Assembly (NCBI GenBank): GCA_014773175.1
Contig: VXCM01000032.1
Coordinates: 1 to 64,000 of the forward strand
DNA length: 64,000 nt
From: Lucifuga dentata
Taxonomy: Eukaryota > Chordata > Actinopteri > Ophidiiformes > Bythitidae
Direction: 5' to 3'
Part shown: positions 10,244 to 25,200 of the stretch, piece by piece
Layout: every line of letters begins with the position of its first letter
Position numbering within the stretch: position 1 is the stretch's first letter
The notes under the pieces: generated by a model
Told to the model about the DNA's origin: nothing
Databases searched by the model: none
Seen by the model: only the letters and a program-made list of their open reading frames with translations
Position numbers and translations under genes: made by a program

Positions 10244-13200
10244 GTTGTTGTTAGAGTATCAGCATCATGCAAAAGGTTAAAAAAAACAGGAATTGGCCTC
10301 CAGGTGCATCATGTGCTGATGAGTTCCATTATCTTCTGGGTGCGCTAGAAACCAACAGAAAGGTACCTGTGGTGCAGACTGCTCACAGAGGGTCCAGGCT
10401 GTGACAGACTACATTTGCCCCGTTGCTGTTTGCAATGAACAGGGAGGGGGGGGAGTAAAAGAAAGAAAGTATGTTTCAGTCCAAGCAAATAATGACAAAG
10501 CTACCGATGAAACGAAATCCCAAAATGAAAGAAGGGCAGCAACAAAATCATACGTGAAGGTGATCGTAACCCATGATTACGAGGAATCTGGCTTTTCAAA
10601 GTGCAGGAATACTTTGAAGTGAAGTTGGCAAATACAAAAGCTACAAATTCAGCAATGTGATGCATGAAACCCATTTAGTGACATAATAAAAGCAGCGATG
10701 TGCTTATTTGGACTGATATGTAGACAAAAATGATATCTTAACACCAATAAAAGTAATATTTGCATTTCCATTATTACACCTAAACAGTTATTGTCTGTTG
10801 GTGTCATGCATGTTGTTTATCAAAACAAGTTCAGTGCATCTTGTGTAATTTTGGCCAGTATTCCTGATAGTATCAGTACAGTAATAAATAGAAACTAAAG
10901 TGAGAAGAAAATAGAGGGAAGTCCATTGGGAGATTTGAAAGTGAGAAGTTTGTCAGTTTGGAGAAATCGGACTTGAAAAAGTGTTAACAGAACTGAAAAA
11001 AAAGTCATCCAAGAAAAGAAGGGAAGAAATTAAAAGATTGGAAGAAAGGATTCACCAGCTCTCTGGCAGGGTTTGGCTTGGGTATCGACAACATGTGAGA
11101 AGAGTAAAAGGCTGGAAAAAGTTTGGAATTCAGAGGGAGGGAGTGCAAAGAGGTGCAGAAAGGTGTGAGGAGAGTATTGGGATGATGGGTGCGAATCTGG
11201 ATTTCAACTGGGCATTCAGGGCACAAGTTACAGTATGCACGGCCACAGAGGGGTTACTGAGCACCTCACTTCTCTTAGAGCAGTGTGTAGAGAGGCGTAT
11301 ACGTTACCGATCGTCGCCGACTTGGCGTGCTCCTTCCTGATACAGGACTGAGGGAACCGGACGTGTCCAGCTCATCAGCAGATGACCAGGAGGACAGATC
11401 CTGAACACGGAAACACAAAATTAAACTTTTAATCAGACGTATCTTTCATTTGTAGGTTAAGCTTTAAACATATGATGGTATGTACAACATCTCAATTATT
11501 CTTCAACAATGTAGAACAGGGAAACTAGGAATCTCACCTGTTGACTGCTGGTGATGTCCAGAATCTTTGCCAGCTCTCTGAGGTCTCGGGTTACTTCCTT
11601 CATCAGCAGTTTGAGGCGATTCCCAATCACGTGGACCTTCTCCTTGGCCTCCAGGCAGTCGCTGCCCTGAGAGTTGACCAGCAACTGCAGGGACATGTCT
11701 TGTAGAGAGGCAACTTTCAGCTGGGAGTCCAGCAGTTCCTGGCGGATTTGCTGCAGGGATTGTAAAATTTAGGGGAATGAATTCAAAAACAGTAGCTAGT
11801 ACGTCCATTCAATCAGTTCTCGTTGTTTTGTATGCAAGTTTGTATTTGTATGTAATGTTGTTCCACTCTAAACCCCTGAACAACTATGAAAACTAACATT
11901 GCATTTGATAAGTTAATGGTTCTATACCATAAGTGTTTTGTGATGCTCTTGTAGAGTGTCACTGTCCTGGATTGGGTCGATGGGGATCACCTCATTCCTC
12001 CTACGGTCGATGTTTTCCAACCACAGAAGCAGACCGTGGCTCATCTCATGGAAATCCTGTTGATAAGACGTGTCAGAAACAAAACGTTTTGATCAATTTG
12101 GCCAAACGGCATAGCCAATGGCTCAATTTGGGATGTTTAAAGTAGCTGAATGGAACCTACGTGACATTGCATGAGGCCTTCCTGTAATGAGGACCTCCAC
12201 TCCTCCAGTGAGCTGCTCAGTTTGTCCCAGTGGTTGTTCATGTCTTTCAGTTTGGCTTGTAGCTGTCGGGATTCCTCTGTGTCTGACTGCACAAACTCGG
12301 CACTGCACAAGTTGATGGACAGCACGATAGCCTTGCGTTTGTCAAAAGCCTTCTGCAGCTCCTGTAGGTGAACAACATTTAGAGTTTTCAGTCTCATCCA
12401 GACTAAACTGCAAAGAATGAAAGAACGAAAAAGCTCAAGCTCACCTTGAGCTTTTTGATGCGTAGCTCAATCGTCTGGATGTCCGTGCTGAGGTCCAGCC
12501 TGCGCTGCTGCTCCAGCTCCTCCTCCGTCTGTTCCAGCCAAGTCCATACATTATTCAGGTCAGAGTTCAGCTGCTGCCACTGCTGCTGGTTCTGCTTTGT
12601 GCGCAACTCTTTGCTGAGATCCTGAGCCTGCAGGAGTTCCCAGCGCTCAATCACTCCTAGGGTGCAGGATGTAAGAGAACGGGTGTCAATGACAATCAAG
12701 GCAAGCAATGTAACTTCAGTTAATGAGGATTTTACTCCCCTGGATGGAAAATTACCTGATGTTTGGGACTCTGAGCTGCTGGGATCTGCCAGTCCAGACA
12801 CTGTGTCCTCCTCCTCCTTCAGCTCAAAGCCCATCCTTTTCACTGTGTCGATATTGCCACGGCACTCACCCAACAGTCGCATCTGTAGGATAGATAGAGA
12901 TCAATATGTTACAGGCATTCTTTTGTTTAATAAAATCAGTGTGACCAGATAATTATTTATTTAATGACTTCAGCAAGAATGCTCTTCTAGGTGTAAGAGC
13001 AACACGTACGTATCCCATGTATGAGCCGTCCAGTTCTGTGCTTGTGGGAGTTCGGCTGCGGCTGCTCTCAGTTTGCAGGTGGAAACGGCCGGCGTCCAGA
13101 GCGTGAATATGTGAATCCATGGATGCAGCCTCCCCTGCTGACACAACATCAACCGGTCCTTATACAGAACACAACCACATGCTCAGTCATGTGATCATGA

Positions 13201-16200
13201 GATATCTTAAATATCCCAAGAGTAGGTGAAATGTTTGCTTTAAACAAATCTGCAATCCCTTCAGTATGAACTTTTATTTATTATTCAGACTCCGTATGAG
13301 AATAAACACCATGCTTTTCTGAAAAAAAAAAATTGCATATCAAAAAAATCCAAGAAGGTTAGCCACACAGCACACTGCAAGTCAAACAAAAGTAAGAAAG
13401 CCAGTTAGAAAGAAGGGTTAGGTTGAATTCCATTTTGCTTCTGCCAACTTACAAACTGCCGGACAAACTAAAATTGGAGAGATAAAAATGGAATTGACCT
13501 AACCCTGGTGTTAGAAAGTGTTGCCATTGTTTACGGTGATTCAAATTGTGTGTAAAAGAGGAAATCAACACAAATCAAAGTCAAAGTTGATGAAGAGAAG
13601 AGAAGTGTGATATCACTCAGTGCGGCTGTTATTTCTGGCCCCAAAAATTTGTGACATGCTGGGGTCTGCTGGTGCCTACCAGTGGAGGACCTCAGTGTTT
13701 GCTCTGTTAGTTTAACAAAGGCCTCGAGGCTCTCAGGAATCATTATATCTGGAAGAAACATTATACAGTACATACATTTAGGAGTGGGCATTGCACTATG
13801 ACCCCGTTAACCAGCTGTTTTAAGCTGTCTGATGCTCCACCACATGCATGTAATTTCCCACAAACCATACAGACAATGCCACTTATGTTATTATTCACAG
13901 GACTGTACATTTCTCTGCGTGCCTGTGATTGAGTACATTTTTAGGCGTCATTTCAATATTATATGTGACAAATTGTAGAAATCTATCATCTAAATTAATA
14001 CCAAATAAACTATAGAACTCATTTAATTTAATTCGCAGCCACAAACAAATTCCTGACAAATTATCTTTTTTAGTTTACCCCTCCCCAGAGAGGTCAGAGG
14101 TCAGGTTTAGATACTGACTAGCATGCTGGTGATGGTTTGGATTCCGTATTTTGCTCAAGCACAATTCAGTTGGAGGTTTGAATCCCAGTCCCCTTGTTAA
14201 AGGGCGCTTTGCCTTCTATAACCCACATACACATTATTGTTCGAATAGATGTTTACTAAATGCCTGATTTATCACTTTAAGCAGAATACAGCGTGTAACT
14301 GCAAGCTGACCTGATAAGGCAGAGGCAGAGCGGAAGTCTCCCTCCTCGCTCTGCTGCTCTCTGAGGGCCCTGCTGGCACTCTCCAGCCCACGGCTCAGGT
14401 CGTAGTCGTGGTCCCACTCCAGAGGTATGGAGTCCACGCTGGCTGGAGTGTCCCGACCTGAGCGCTCGGCCCGAAGGTGGGCTGCCAGGGAGGCTGAGCG
14501 GCTGGAGGAAGGCAGAGGTGAGAGGAAGCCATCGCCCAAACGCTCACTCCATGGCAGACTGGACAAGTCACCAGGCTCATCGAGTTCCAGCTCACGGTCC
14601 GAGAATGACACTTCGGTATCATCATCTGCAAGCTGAAAATAAAAGGTTTGTGAGAAACTACAGTACATGCTGGGGAAAGATGACAGCTGACTCTTATGTG
14701 AATCAAATCATTATAATCAATGTGGACCTATAGATGCTGAATTTAAAGATGAATGAACTGGGTCTTACAGGAAGACGAATGAGCTTTTTGTAGTAGCGTT
14801 CCACTCGACCGAACACTTCTTGGCAATAGCGCTGCAGCTCTTCCAGCTCCTCCTCGATGACAGCAGCATCCAGAGGCTCGCTCTTCTCTATCAGCGCCTC
14901 TCCCTGGTGGAAGATTTGTTCGATCTTGGCTGTAGTTAGGGAGATCTCCTGCTGAAATGACTGAGCAGCCAGAGGAGGAAAAGTAGACAGAAACACACAC
15001 AAACCCTCATTATTTCTGTGTTTCATGCTAAACAAAACTAAATTTCAGACATCATGTTGAACTCAGCGCAAGACAAACCAAACATTTGCAAAATTGAAAG
15101 TTTCAGTAAATCCTAAAGATCTAGTACTCAAGACAGAAAAAAGCAAGGGATAAGTGAGCTATGCAAATACTTTTCAAACCAGTTTGGCTATGACTCACTG
15201 GAAAGACACAATGTGAAAAATGTAGCATACTTACCCTGAGTTGTTTGATTTTAGCCTGAATGTCGCACTCAGAGAAGTGTTCGATATTGGTCAGCTGCAG
15301 GTCCATCTCTGTCAGCCACACCAAAATGCCATCTCTGGCTGTCTCAAAATCCTCTCTCTGACTAATAAAGTGCTGTGTAATTTGAAAAACAGAAATACTG
15401 CTGTTGGAATTGTGTACGTGCACTTGATCCAACAAACAGGGAAGCAATCAAAAGCAGTTATCTAACTTTTACAGAACTTTTAGAAAATTTTGGGATCCAA
15501 GTGAAAGTCTATTTAAATACTAAAATCATGGCTGCAATAGTATATTAGCTTACCTTTAGCCTGCGGAGGATGGATGCCACCCTCTTCTGCAGGTTGTCCC
15601 ATCGCTGGTTGGCATCGTTGGCCATCTCTCTCAGGCGACAGGAAGAGTCAGTGCGGTTTTCTCTGGCCAGGCGGCGGTATTGCTTGTTTATTAACTCGAG
15701 GTGTGTAAGGCTTTCATGGACTTGCCTCTGGAAGGCCTAAATATTCACATTCAGACACAGATATTAACACACTTGTATGAATGAAGAATACAACATATTA
15801 CTGTATCTGGAATACAGTTTTTTCTTCATATAATCATCTAGACCAAGAGAAATTATTTGGGTCTGTGTCATGGGAATAGTTTTGTGATATGTATACCTCA
15901 AATTTCTTAAGTTCCTCCTTGGCTACGGTGTACAACACACCAGAGGAGTTTGGTAGAGCAGCAGTATTCTCTGAGGTGACCAACCACTCCTCAAATCGGG
16001 CAAAGTCATCCAAGAACTTCTGCCACAAACGCCACGTCTCCTCAATCCTAACAGAAAAATCAGTAAAAGTCAGAGAACCAATATATTCATACATGAATGA
16101 GAACGACCTTTTCTGAGTTGCTAAGTTCTGACCAGATGCTGTCAGCTTCTTACTTGAGTCTCCTCTCCATAGACAAGGCACAAATGCTCCTCCAGCGGCG

Positions 16201-19200
16201 ATCAAGGCTCCGAGTTGCCTGCTGGATGGAGTCACACTCTGCATCGGTGGCGCAGGCGTCGCAGTCATGCAGAAGCACCTCGCACAGATTCAGTACAGAC
16301 GCCACTCCTGTGCTGTGCTTCTCTATGTCACGCTGCAGCTCCTGAGTGGCGTTGAAGACATTCAGAGTGTTTTTGTGTTTGTCACGAGTTATGTGTGTAA
16401 TAGAGAGAGAAAGATGGATACAAAAAAAAGTTAGGAGAATGGTGTGAAAATTTATATCAATTACTTTTTGAGCACACAGATGGTGATTAGACCTGGATAT
16501 GATGATGTTTAATATGTACAGTACATATGTATTGTTATACTAGTGGCATACGTTACGTTACCTGCTGCAAATCAAGCTTCCTCTGAATCTCCTGGAAGTC
16601 ACAGGTGTCGTAGGCGATGGGTTTGGAAAGTTCACTCTCTATGTGGGCCAACCAGGAGCGTAGGCTGCTCATGTTCTTATCCAACTGCTGAACGGCTACC
16701 AGAGTCTCTCTCAGCTTCTTCACTCTGTTAACCCAAATTATGAATCCATATCAGTGCAATTCATTGCAAATCGCTCTAAAAACTTCAACTCACGCTTTCC
16801 AAAGGATTATCTGCTTTGAGCAACTGTGTGTGTGATTCCTCACCTAGCTCCAATGAGATCCAGGAGGTGTTGCCAGCGGTCACCAACTTTGTTGAGTTTT
16901 TGTTCGATCTCAGAGGCTTTGCTCTGGTGGCTGGCCTTGGCCAGACGCTCTCCTAGATTCTGAAGCTGCAGCTTGTTTTCCTCAGCCACAGTGATTTCCT
17001 CCTGGTAGTCCTGAGACAGTTCAATTAAACCGCATGTTTTTCTTTTTTAGGACTTTGGTGCATCAAAAAAATATTGGCAAGACAGATATTAACAAAGTGC
17101 TAACCAGCTTGGAATTTGGATTTTTTAGAAAACAACTACCTCTATTGGTGTCAGTTTTGCAGAAGGAAGCAAAAACCACAAGGAAGTTAAACAGCAGATT
17201 TGCAAAGTGCAATCATCTGTTACACTGACAGAATCATCGTGTCTAAGTGTTAAAAATGAAAAACTAGTATCTGTTCAGTGTCAGATAGGTCTGTGGGGCC
17301 TGTGGATGTGATATTTGTCTTTACCTTACGGAGCTTCTCGATCATCTCCTCAATGCTGATGTCTCCATTTTGGGAGACCTTGCTCTCCATGTTGGTGAGC
17401 CACTCGTGGAGCTCCTTGTACTTCTCGTTGAACACCGTCCACTCATTCAGCTTCTCACTCACCTGCTGTCTGCGCAGTGACAGCTGCAGTGACATAGCAA
17501 TACAAATATACAGGTCAAATACAAAGTAAATACAGACAATCAATGCATACTGACTGTAAAAAGAGTGAAGCGATCAAAAGCATCAAAAGGAAGCAGTGTG
17601 AGCTGCTGTGTGTTTCCTGTGTGTCTTGTATCTACTCCACACAGGATGCATTGGTGAAAAAAGAACCATGACATGTTTTGCACTGAGGTTTCAGTTTTTT
17701 CTTGACTGGTATCTCAGTGAGTGCCTTAATCAACTCTGAGTATTTAAACAACCAAAGGGGATTTTTCATTTTCGTTTTTAACTTTGCAGTTACAGCTTTA
17801 CGCAGCTGTAGTAGTTCATGTTAGTTTTTTTCAGTTAGAAAAAACTGAGGATTATCATAACTAACTATAGTTGCCTCATTACACTATGTTTTGCAAGTCT
17901 CTGTATGTAAGAGATCCAGTAGATTCAGTTACATTTTTGCGATACTTTTCATACATTCTGTTTTTTCATCTACACAGTGACAAGCTGTATTCAATGTATT
18001 CAAAGTCACCAGCCAGACAAAAGTATACCAGCCAGCAAATTGTTCTGTTCATGTCACACTTTTGCTTGCCACCAGCGCCCTCGTTTGGTGTCACAAGTAA
18101 CTGCAGAGATGATGCGAGTAGTGGACTGTACCTGGTGGCAGAGTTCGTCCCACTGTCGATGCAGTAGTTCAATACGTTCCTGAAGGACAGACAGGTCCTC
18201 AGCGCTGATGTAGCAAGACAGAGACTCTCTTAGCATAGTAAGATGGGCTAGATCCCCAGTCCATCCATCAAACATGCTCTCCAAGTCCTGTTAATGACAG
18301 CAAAAAACAATATTAATGGTGTTCTTTTATAGGATATTTTGCAACTTTTGCTTGAAAACCAACATAAATTTCAGCTGGTTTTTGGAATGGACTACAACTG
18401 CCTTTTTGACAATTCTCAGGCTCTACTCTGGTCCACAACATGTCAACATAATCATTAAATGAGTAAAATTATTTGGAAACCTAACACACGTGTACTAAAG
18501 TCTGTATTTCTATAATGAGATAAATCAAACTGTCTTGATGTGAGAGCAAGATGAAGACAACTATGTATATGGCTCATTGTGCAGGAATGTTTATTCCAAA
18601 AACACACTCACAAAAGTCTGATTGTATGCTTTTTTTTTTGCTGAACTTTCCCAAAGTGCTGCTGATCTGATAAATTAGCACATACCTTGCAGCGCATCTG
18701 CTCACTTTGAAGATCCTCATGATGATCAGGAAGAGGCTGAGAGATCTGCCGTTTGAAGGCTCGCAGCTTCTCTAGTGATCCACCAATACCCATTTCACAT
18801 CTCTCCCAGTCCTGTAAACATCGCAAAAATGCATCAGTGCAGTATAACTGAATCGTAACAGTAAAATAATTAATTCTCTTTATTAGTAACGATCTTGTAC
18901 CTACAATGCTTAGAGTGCTGGTGAAAAAAAGACATTCAAAGCATTTTTTCAAGGATCCCTGGGGTTACCTGTACTCTAGAGGCTGCCATACCTTTAACAA
19001 GTTGGCAAGCTCTCTTTTCTGTTCATCCAGGCAGAAGCTGGCACGTTTCCAGCGCTCCTGGATATCAGTGAGCTCTCCCTGCAGGGTCACCTCTGCTCGG
19101 CTGTCTGCAGAAAGGAGCAGTTGTCTGCCTGCCTCCACTGTCAGGATGTAGCTGCCCTGCTGACGCTGCAGCACCTTTTCCTTCAGCTGCATCAGAAAAG

Positions 19201-22200
19201 CACAGTTAGAGGAAATCTTGTTTATCAAGCTTGGTACTCATCATCCAGACAAATCCTGTTTGACCATGCAAATAATTCCTGCATTGTCTTACTTTGGGGC
19301 ATCAAATGGGCCTGGTTTACCACATCAGGAAATTTGAGATGTGTCAGATGTGGGAGTATTTAAGACCTCTTCACAACCAATCTGTACAAGTTCCTGCTGT
19401 ATTTTTCTTCAAATGAGTTTACTGTCTCCTCTTTAATCAGCACTTTGATCTCAGCAGATTACTTGCCAAGATCCACAACATAATACTCCATCATCTTGAA
19501 AAAAAGATCCCCTGGGACAACAATATTAAAAAAAACAACAAAAAACGCCTGTTTAAGAGGCATTACAGCAGCATGTAGACTTAATACCTATGTTGTGTTT
19601 ACATTGTGTCCTGCACCTGCTAAAGAAACCTGAGATGTGTACTTTGTTTCTGTAGGCTTGTACATCATGTACCTGGACAGCATCCAGCATGGAGCGGGCT
19701 TGTTGCAGAGGTATTGTTGTCCCTGGCTGAAGGGCTTCTGCAGGGTGGGAAACCTCCATGAGCCATTTGCGCAGCTTCTCCACTATTTCCCTGTAGCGCT
19801 GCCACTGGCGGATCAGACCATCAATTATGCCCCGCCTCTGCTGGGCACGGCGGACCACGCCCTGCCACTGGTTACTCAACAGGGCCAGCTTCAGGTTGAA
19901 CTCATCTCTGCAATAAGTGGCAATCATATCATTGCAGTGAATTTTGCATTGCAAACAAATAGCAATTACTGTGTTTTCCTATTATAAATGGGGGGGCTTA
20001 ACAATGCCAAGCAGATTAGAAGAAATGTGTCTTTTGGTTACTTTACCTGTCATCTACCTGACCCTGCTCTAACATCCTCTGTCCATCACTGATGATAGAG
20101 TGGAGGATCTGCTGGCGACTGAACATCTCAGCTTGGAATAACTGTAAGACAGCAAATTCATTCTCATAATTGTAACAAAGGGAGAAATTACATCCATTTG
20201 TTTTCAACAACATCAGCATGTAAACTAGGATCCTGAAGGCTTTAGTTGCAGTTGTACATTCAGAGATTTGATTAGTGCTACAGAAAACGGATGGCGATCA
20301 CTATGTCTAACAGGTGGATTATGATGTGCTAAAATAATAACAAGTGTGAAGGATGCTGTTTCAGGATGTTTTGCCTCAATCAGGACTCTAACCTCATGGG
20401 CTTTCTGCTGCTCCATCAAACTCTGGTAGTTTCCAGAAATTTCCACTGCCAGATTCTCTTCAGTCTGCACCAGGAACTCCATCCATGTTCCACATTTCTC
20501 CAGGAAAGTCTGCTGCTGCAGCAGGGAGGACTGAAGTTTGCTGCAAAGAAAGAAGCATCAAGACGCTTATTTCTCTAAGGGACAGCAAAGCATTGTAAAA
20601 TCAAACCCAATCAGAATCTGGTCACAGAATCTCTTGTGTCATACCTGAATCTCTCTGTAGTTTGTGCTGAGGCAGTTGACCAGCTCCTGTTGAGGTTCTG
20701 CATGCGTTTGATCTCAGAGTCGTTGAGAGGGAGCCGGTAACCAAGTTCATTAAGACGCTCCAATTCAGGGGCCATACTGCTGAATTTCAGCATGAGTTTC
20801 TACAGAAAGACAACAGCATAACATAGTTTTGAAATAACAAATGGTGTAAGATTTACTCAAGTGACTGACACAAAAATTACCTTCAGCTCCTGCATGCGGT
20901 CTTGGATGACCGTAAGATCAGTGGAGCCATTGGGATCCTGCACCTTCAGAGCCTCCTCAGCTTCAACTATCCAGCATCCCAAACCATCCAGCTTAAAATT
21001 AAAGGTTTCATAGTCTTGGACTCCAGTCTGGTGGAGGAAAGATGACAACAACCCAAAAGTGTGAAATTCCAAAATTCAGTATCAACAACCAAATTCACAA
21101 TTCAGTATCAATAACCACTACACGTGCTAATGTGCATTTTTAATTTCAAACTACAAATGCAATAAATTGTAAATAAATGTATGTATAATGAAATCTGACT
21201 GACCGGATAACTAATTTAAGCCCATTCCCACAAATCTGTTTCCTTCACCTGTAATGTGGTGAGCTGTCTGGTAAGGGTCTGCTCCACTGCAGCCAGGTGT
21301 TGGGTGAGAGAAAGGTGATCTGACTGGATGGCTGATGCAGCTGATGTGTCCACCTGCTGTTTCAGCTGATCCCCTAATTCTTGGAGAACCTGCAGGGAGG
21401 CTTGAACTGGAGCCTGCGACCGCAGCACCTCCTGACACAAAGCACCCGTGGAATTTAAATTAACAGCATTTTCATACAAAACTCATCTCACAAAGGCAAA
21501 ATACATGAAGAAAAAGTACATATCACTCTGGGTTGTACTCAGCAATTTCAATATTATAGATCTAGTACTATATAAAATTTATAAAATTACATAAAAACAA
21601 ACTGCTTGATTAGGTCTTTAATGCAGTCATGATATTAATTGTTCTGTTTTGCCATCATCTCACAAAAACAGACAATGGTCTGAAAAATGGGTTTTAGAAA
21701 CATTTCTTATAAGTCTATAATGTAGAACTTTGAACACTTATCCCAATACTTAGAACTGAACGGTTGTTTGCATGCAAAGAGTGAAGGCCTCACTCACGCT
21801 GCACTCTTGGATCCAGTCGGACACTTCCTCGTCAGCTATGCCCTTGCTGCAGGCAGCCTTGAGGAGCTGGTCTGCCTTTTCCTCCTGCTGCTGAACACTG
21901 CTGCAGCTTTGTTCATAAAGCTCCTTGTAGCGTTGCCACAGCTGCAGCAGGGCTTTGCTGCTTCTCAGACGCTCTGCAATCTCCTCTAGCAAGCTAGTCC
22001 ATCTGAGTGCAAATATGAAATGGATAAGAATATCATGTAAACCTTAATGTAAAGCATTGCACATCTGGCCACACCTCAATCAGGTGTTAAAGCAGGAGTT
22101 TTGCCTTTGAGTACTGCAGGAAACCACCAGCTGTGACATCATAGAGTGTGGCCAGAAATTTGATATTTGAAAATGTTAACCCAGAGAGTGCAATTTAGTA

Positions 22201-25200
22201 TTTACCTTTTAATAGAATTTTGAATGAGCTTTATTGAAACAGAGTTACAAGTGTAGGAAATTAACCTGGGGAGATCTTGAAAGATGGCATTAGTTTACCT
22301 TGCATTGACCTCTTTAAGGGCGTTATTAAGGGAGTCTGACACTGAAGGGTGGCACTCCTTTAGAAGTTGGTGGGTCACAGCACCAAACTTTCTCAGACTG
22401 CTCTCCTGTTTCTCCAGCTCTTCTTGTAAATCCTGCACAAACGACAAACACACACAATAAGGAGTTTAATTCACCAGCAATCAAGAAGGAAAAATACAGA
22501 AATATAGAAACGCAAACTGTTTCTATATTGAGGTACTACAATGTCAACTTCAGTGTAATTAGATTCAAAAAACACTTTCTAGTTGCAAACAGTACTATAT
22601 TTTTCTTGGTGACAGCATTTCAGAAAAAGCTGAGAGGTAACACACTCCTTTATAATAAATCAAATGCCTCACACATACCTGCAGACTCTGCACCTGCAAC
22701 TGGACAGCCTCCAGGGAGCCTGTGAGGAGGCGGAAACGAGACACAGAGTATCTTCCCTCCATTAGGTAACCATTGATCTCTTCAGAGGCCCGCTTGTATA
22801 GACTCCACTGATCCAATACTGAGCTCAGGCTGATCTTCAGTTGCCCTATCTGTGGAAACAAATTCTATTAAGGTAGAGATACAAAACTCACAGTAACATG
22901 GAGCAAATTTGCAAGACCAGACCGGGAAGGCTGGAGCAGAGCAAAAACAGACGTGAGGAATTCAATTGTCTGAATCAGTCCCTATTCAAATAAACATTTT
23001 TTTTTAAAAATTAAAAAAAATACATACACAGAGTAAAAGGACAGGGGAGCTTACCAAGTGGTCCAGGTTAGCCCAGGTGTGATTGACACCCTGGAGCGTC
23101 TCCATGACGATAGCACAGGCCTCATCGGTTTTGTTCTGGACAAGGGCACAACCCTGTTCCTCCACCCTCTCTAAATCTCGCTCTTTTTCCTTCACCACTT
23201 CCTCCATTTCCTAAAAAAAAAAAAAAAAAAAANAAAAAAAAAAAAAAAAAAAGGTCATAAATTCACACAATAAAGTGAACATGGATTCAGAAGATATAAT
23301 AAGGGAATAAGCTGTTTTGATAAATCAGCATTGATACAGCGAGAGAAACCTGCCTGGCAATCCTTGAGAGCATTCTGCACAGAGGTCAGATCCTCCATCC
23401 TATGCTTCCTCTTTAGCCTTTCCTCTTGAGTTGCCATCCAGGACTTCAGGGCCTGAACGCTGCTCTCATACTCCAGCCACATTTCCAGCAGGTTCTCCAG
23501 GAGCTGGATCTGTAAGTGTGTTATGCAAGTGTAAGTATGTTTAGCCAAATGATGGTGGTGACCCTACTTTATTCTATGGATTTCATTATGAGTAACAGAG
23601 GTGGTGTCCTCACCCTCTCATTGATGCGGCCTTGTAATATCTGCCAACGGCGGTTCATGGCTCCCAGGCGCTCAGCAAAATCCGTCTTATCACTGCGTTT
23701 GCTCTCCACATCCTGACCACTGATCTGCAGCACTGACTGGTTGACAAAGTCTACAGTCAGGTGCTTACAGCTTAAATCCACCCTGAAGCCCTGAGAGGAG
23801 GAAACAATTACAAAGACATAAACTTTGAAAACATCTGCCATTATTCCAATAAATTAGCGTGCAAACAGCCTATTGTAGAAATGGCTTTAATGTAACTGGA
23901 AAGTCTATTACCTTGTACTTTTGCAAGTAGTCCTGAATCACATTTGAGCCCACTGCACTCTTGAGATTTTCCTCATCTTCATCAATGATGTTCTCCATCA
24001 ATGACATCCAGTTAAACAGCTCAGAGATAGCATGACGGGAGGCCAACTTCTCCATTTGGATCTGACCAAAAATTAAGTGCATTTGACTAGAATGCTAAAC
24101 AACTAAACAAATGACAAAAAGAAACAATCCAATTTTTGTGAAGGCATGTAAACTTCTTTAATCTGGCTGCATGTGACAATACCTGGTGCAGCTTCTCCTG
24201 CACCACAGGGATGCGTGTGAGTAGCTCTGTCCACTGAGTGTCAATACGTGCCAGATCAGACCGCAGCACAACCGTGTCCACTTTTTTCAGCCGCAGCAGC
24301 TGGTTACCCTCATTTGCTACTGAGCTCTTCAGACTGGACTTGCTTTCAACTTCTTTGGAAAACTCCTGAGACAGATGACGACACAACAAAGCATCCGTAC
24401 ATCACTATATTTTATGATGATATGACATAGGTGTGATGCTAGTTCAGTATTATTATACGAGTGTGGCAGAACTACAACTAATACATCTACTGGATAAAAA
24501 TTTAGTCACCTTTACTTTTGTTAATATTGTCACCTCAGTGTGACAGTATAAATGTGTAGCACGCTATTGCTAGCAAAACAAAACAAAAATGGTCTGTGGT
24601 CTCACAAGGAATGCAGCGAGATGGTCTCTGACAGATTCCAGCTCCTGGGGGACTAACACTGCCTGGGTGTTCCAAAATTCCAGACGCTCCAGAGCAGACT
24701 GCAGCCATTCAGTAAGCTCTATAGACTCCCTCTGATATCTAGAGGAAAATTACCCATAACCCATTACTTATGTTTTATTAACCCCCCATCAGAAAATTTG
24801 GCAGACTGGAAAATACCATGAGTTATAATTGATAACTAAAAATATTTCTGTGTTTCTGACCTGGTCCAGTGTTTGAGGATGGCATCCAGGCGCTGTAGTT
24901 CCTTGTTGACCTTGGTGGTGTTGTTGAGCCAGTGTTCCCCCAGCAGAGTGAGCTGATTCTCGAGAGCAGGACAGCACACGGACAGCAACAGTTGCTTACC
25001 TTCTTCTAGTACCTGATGAAGCTTGTGCTGGTGCTCCATCAGCCTCCCCTTCAGACCCTGTGGAAAGAATGAAAGTGGACTGACTAGAAAACTACAGGTT
25101 AGAAGAATGGGCTGGTAAATAAAGGAGGACCACCTGAGAAAGTCCGGGTCTGGGAAATTTGGGCTCTTGAATGACATTTGGACTTTGTTGGCCATGGATT

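Larger units (their letters stand above)
8320..11307 (-). other. syne1: Large last intron of syne1 (3.0 kb)
   Basis: This is the longest intron in the window. It holds the CA microsatellite, a 29-nt poly-A run at 10212-10240 and otherwise AT-rich sequence without recognisable coding similarity on either strand. The flanking exons join in phase 0 without needing more sequence. The human protein, as remembered, has more residues between the two exons, so a small or alternative exon here cannot be excluded. Confidence 0.6.

Noticed and set aside
10981..11340. 119-residue plus-strand frame rich in Lys, Arg and Glu
   Set aside because: It overlaps the syne1 exon at 11308-11400 on the other strand, has no splice partners and resembles no family. 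Purine-rich intron sequence explains the composition.
14101..14215. Possible second tRNA-derived SINE (B-box-like ggtttgaatccc)
   Set aside because: A B-box-like string is present, but I could not find a convincing A box at the right distance, so it is not reported as an element.
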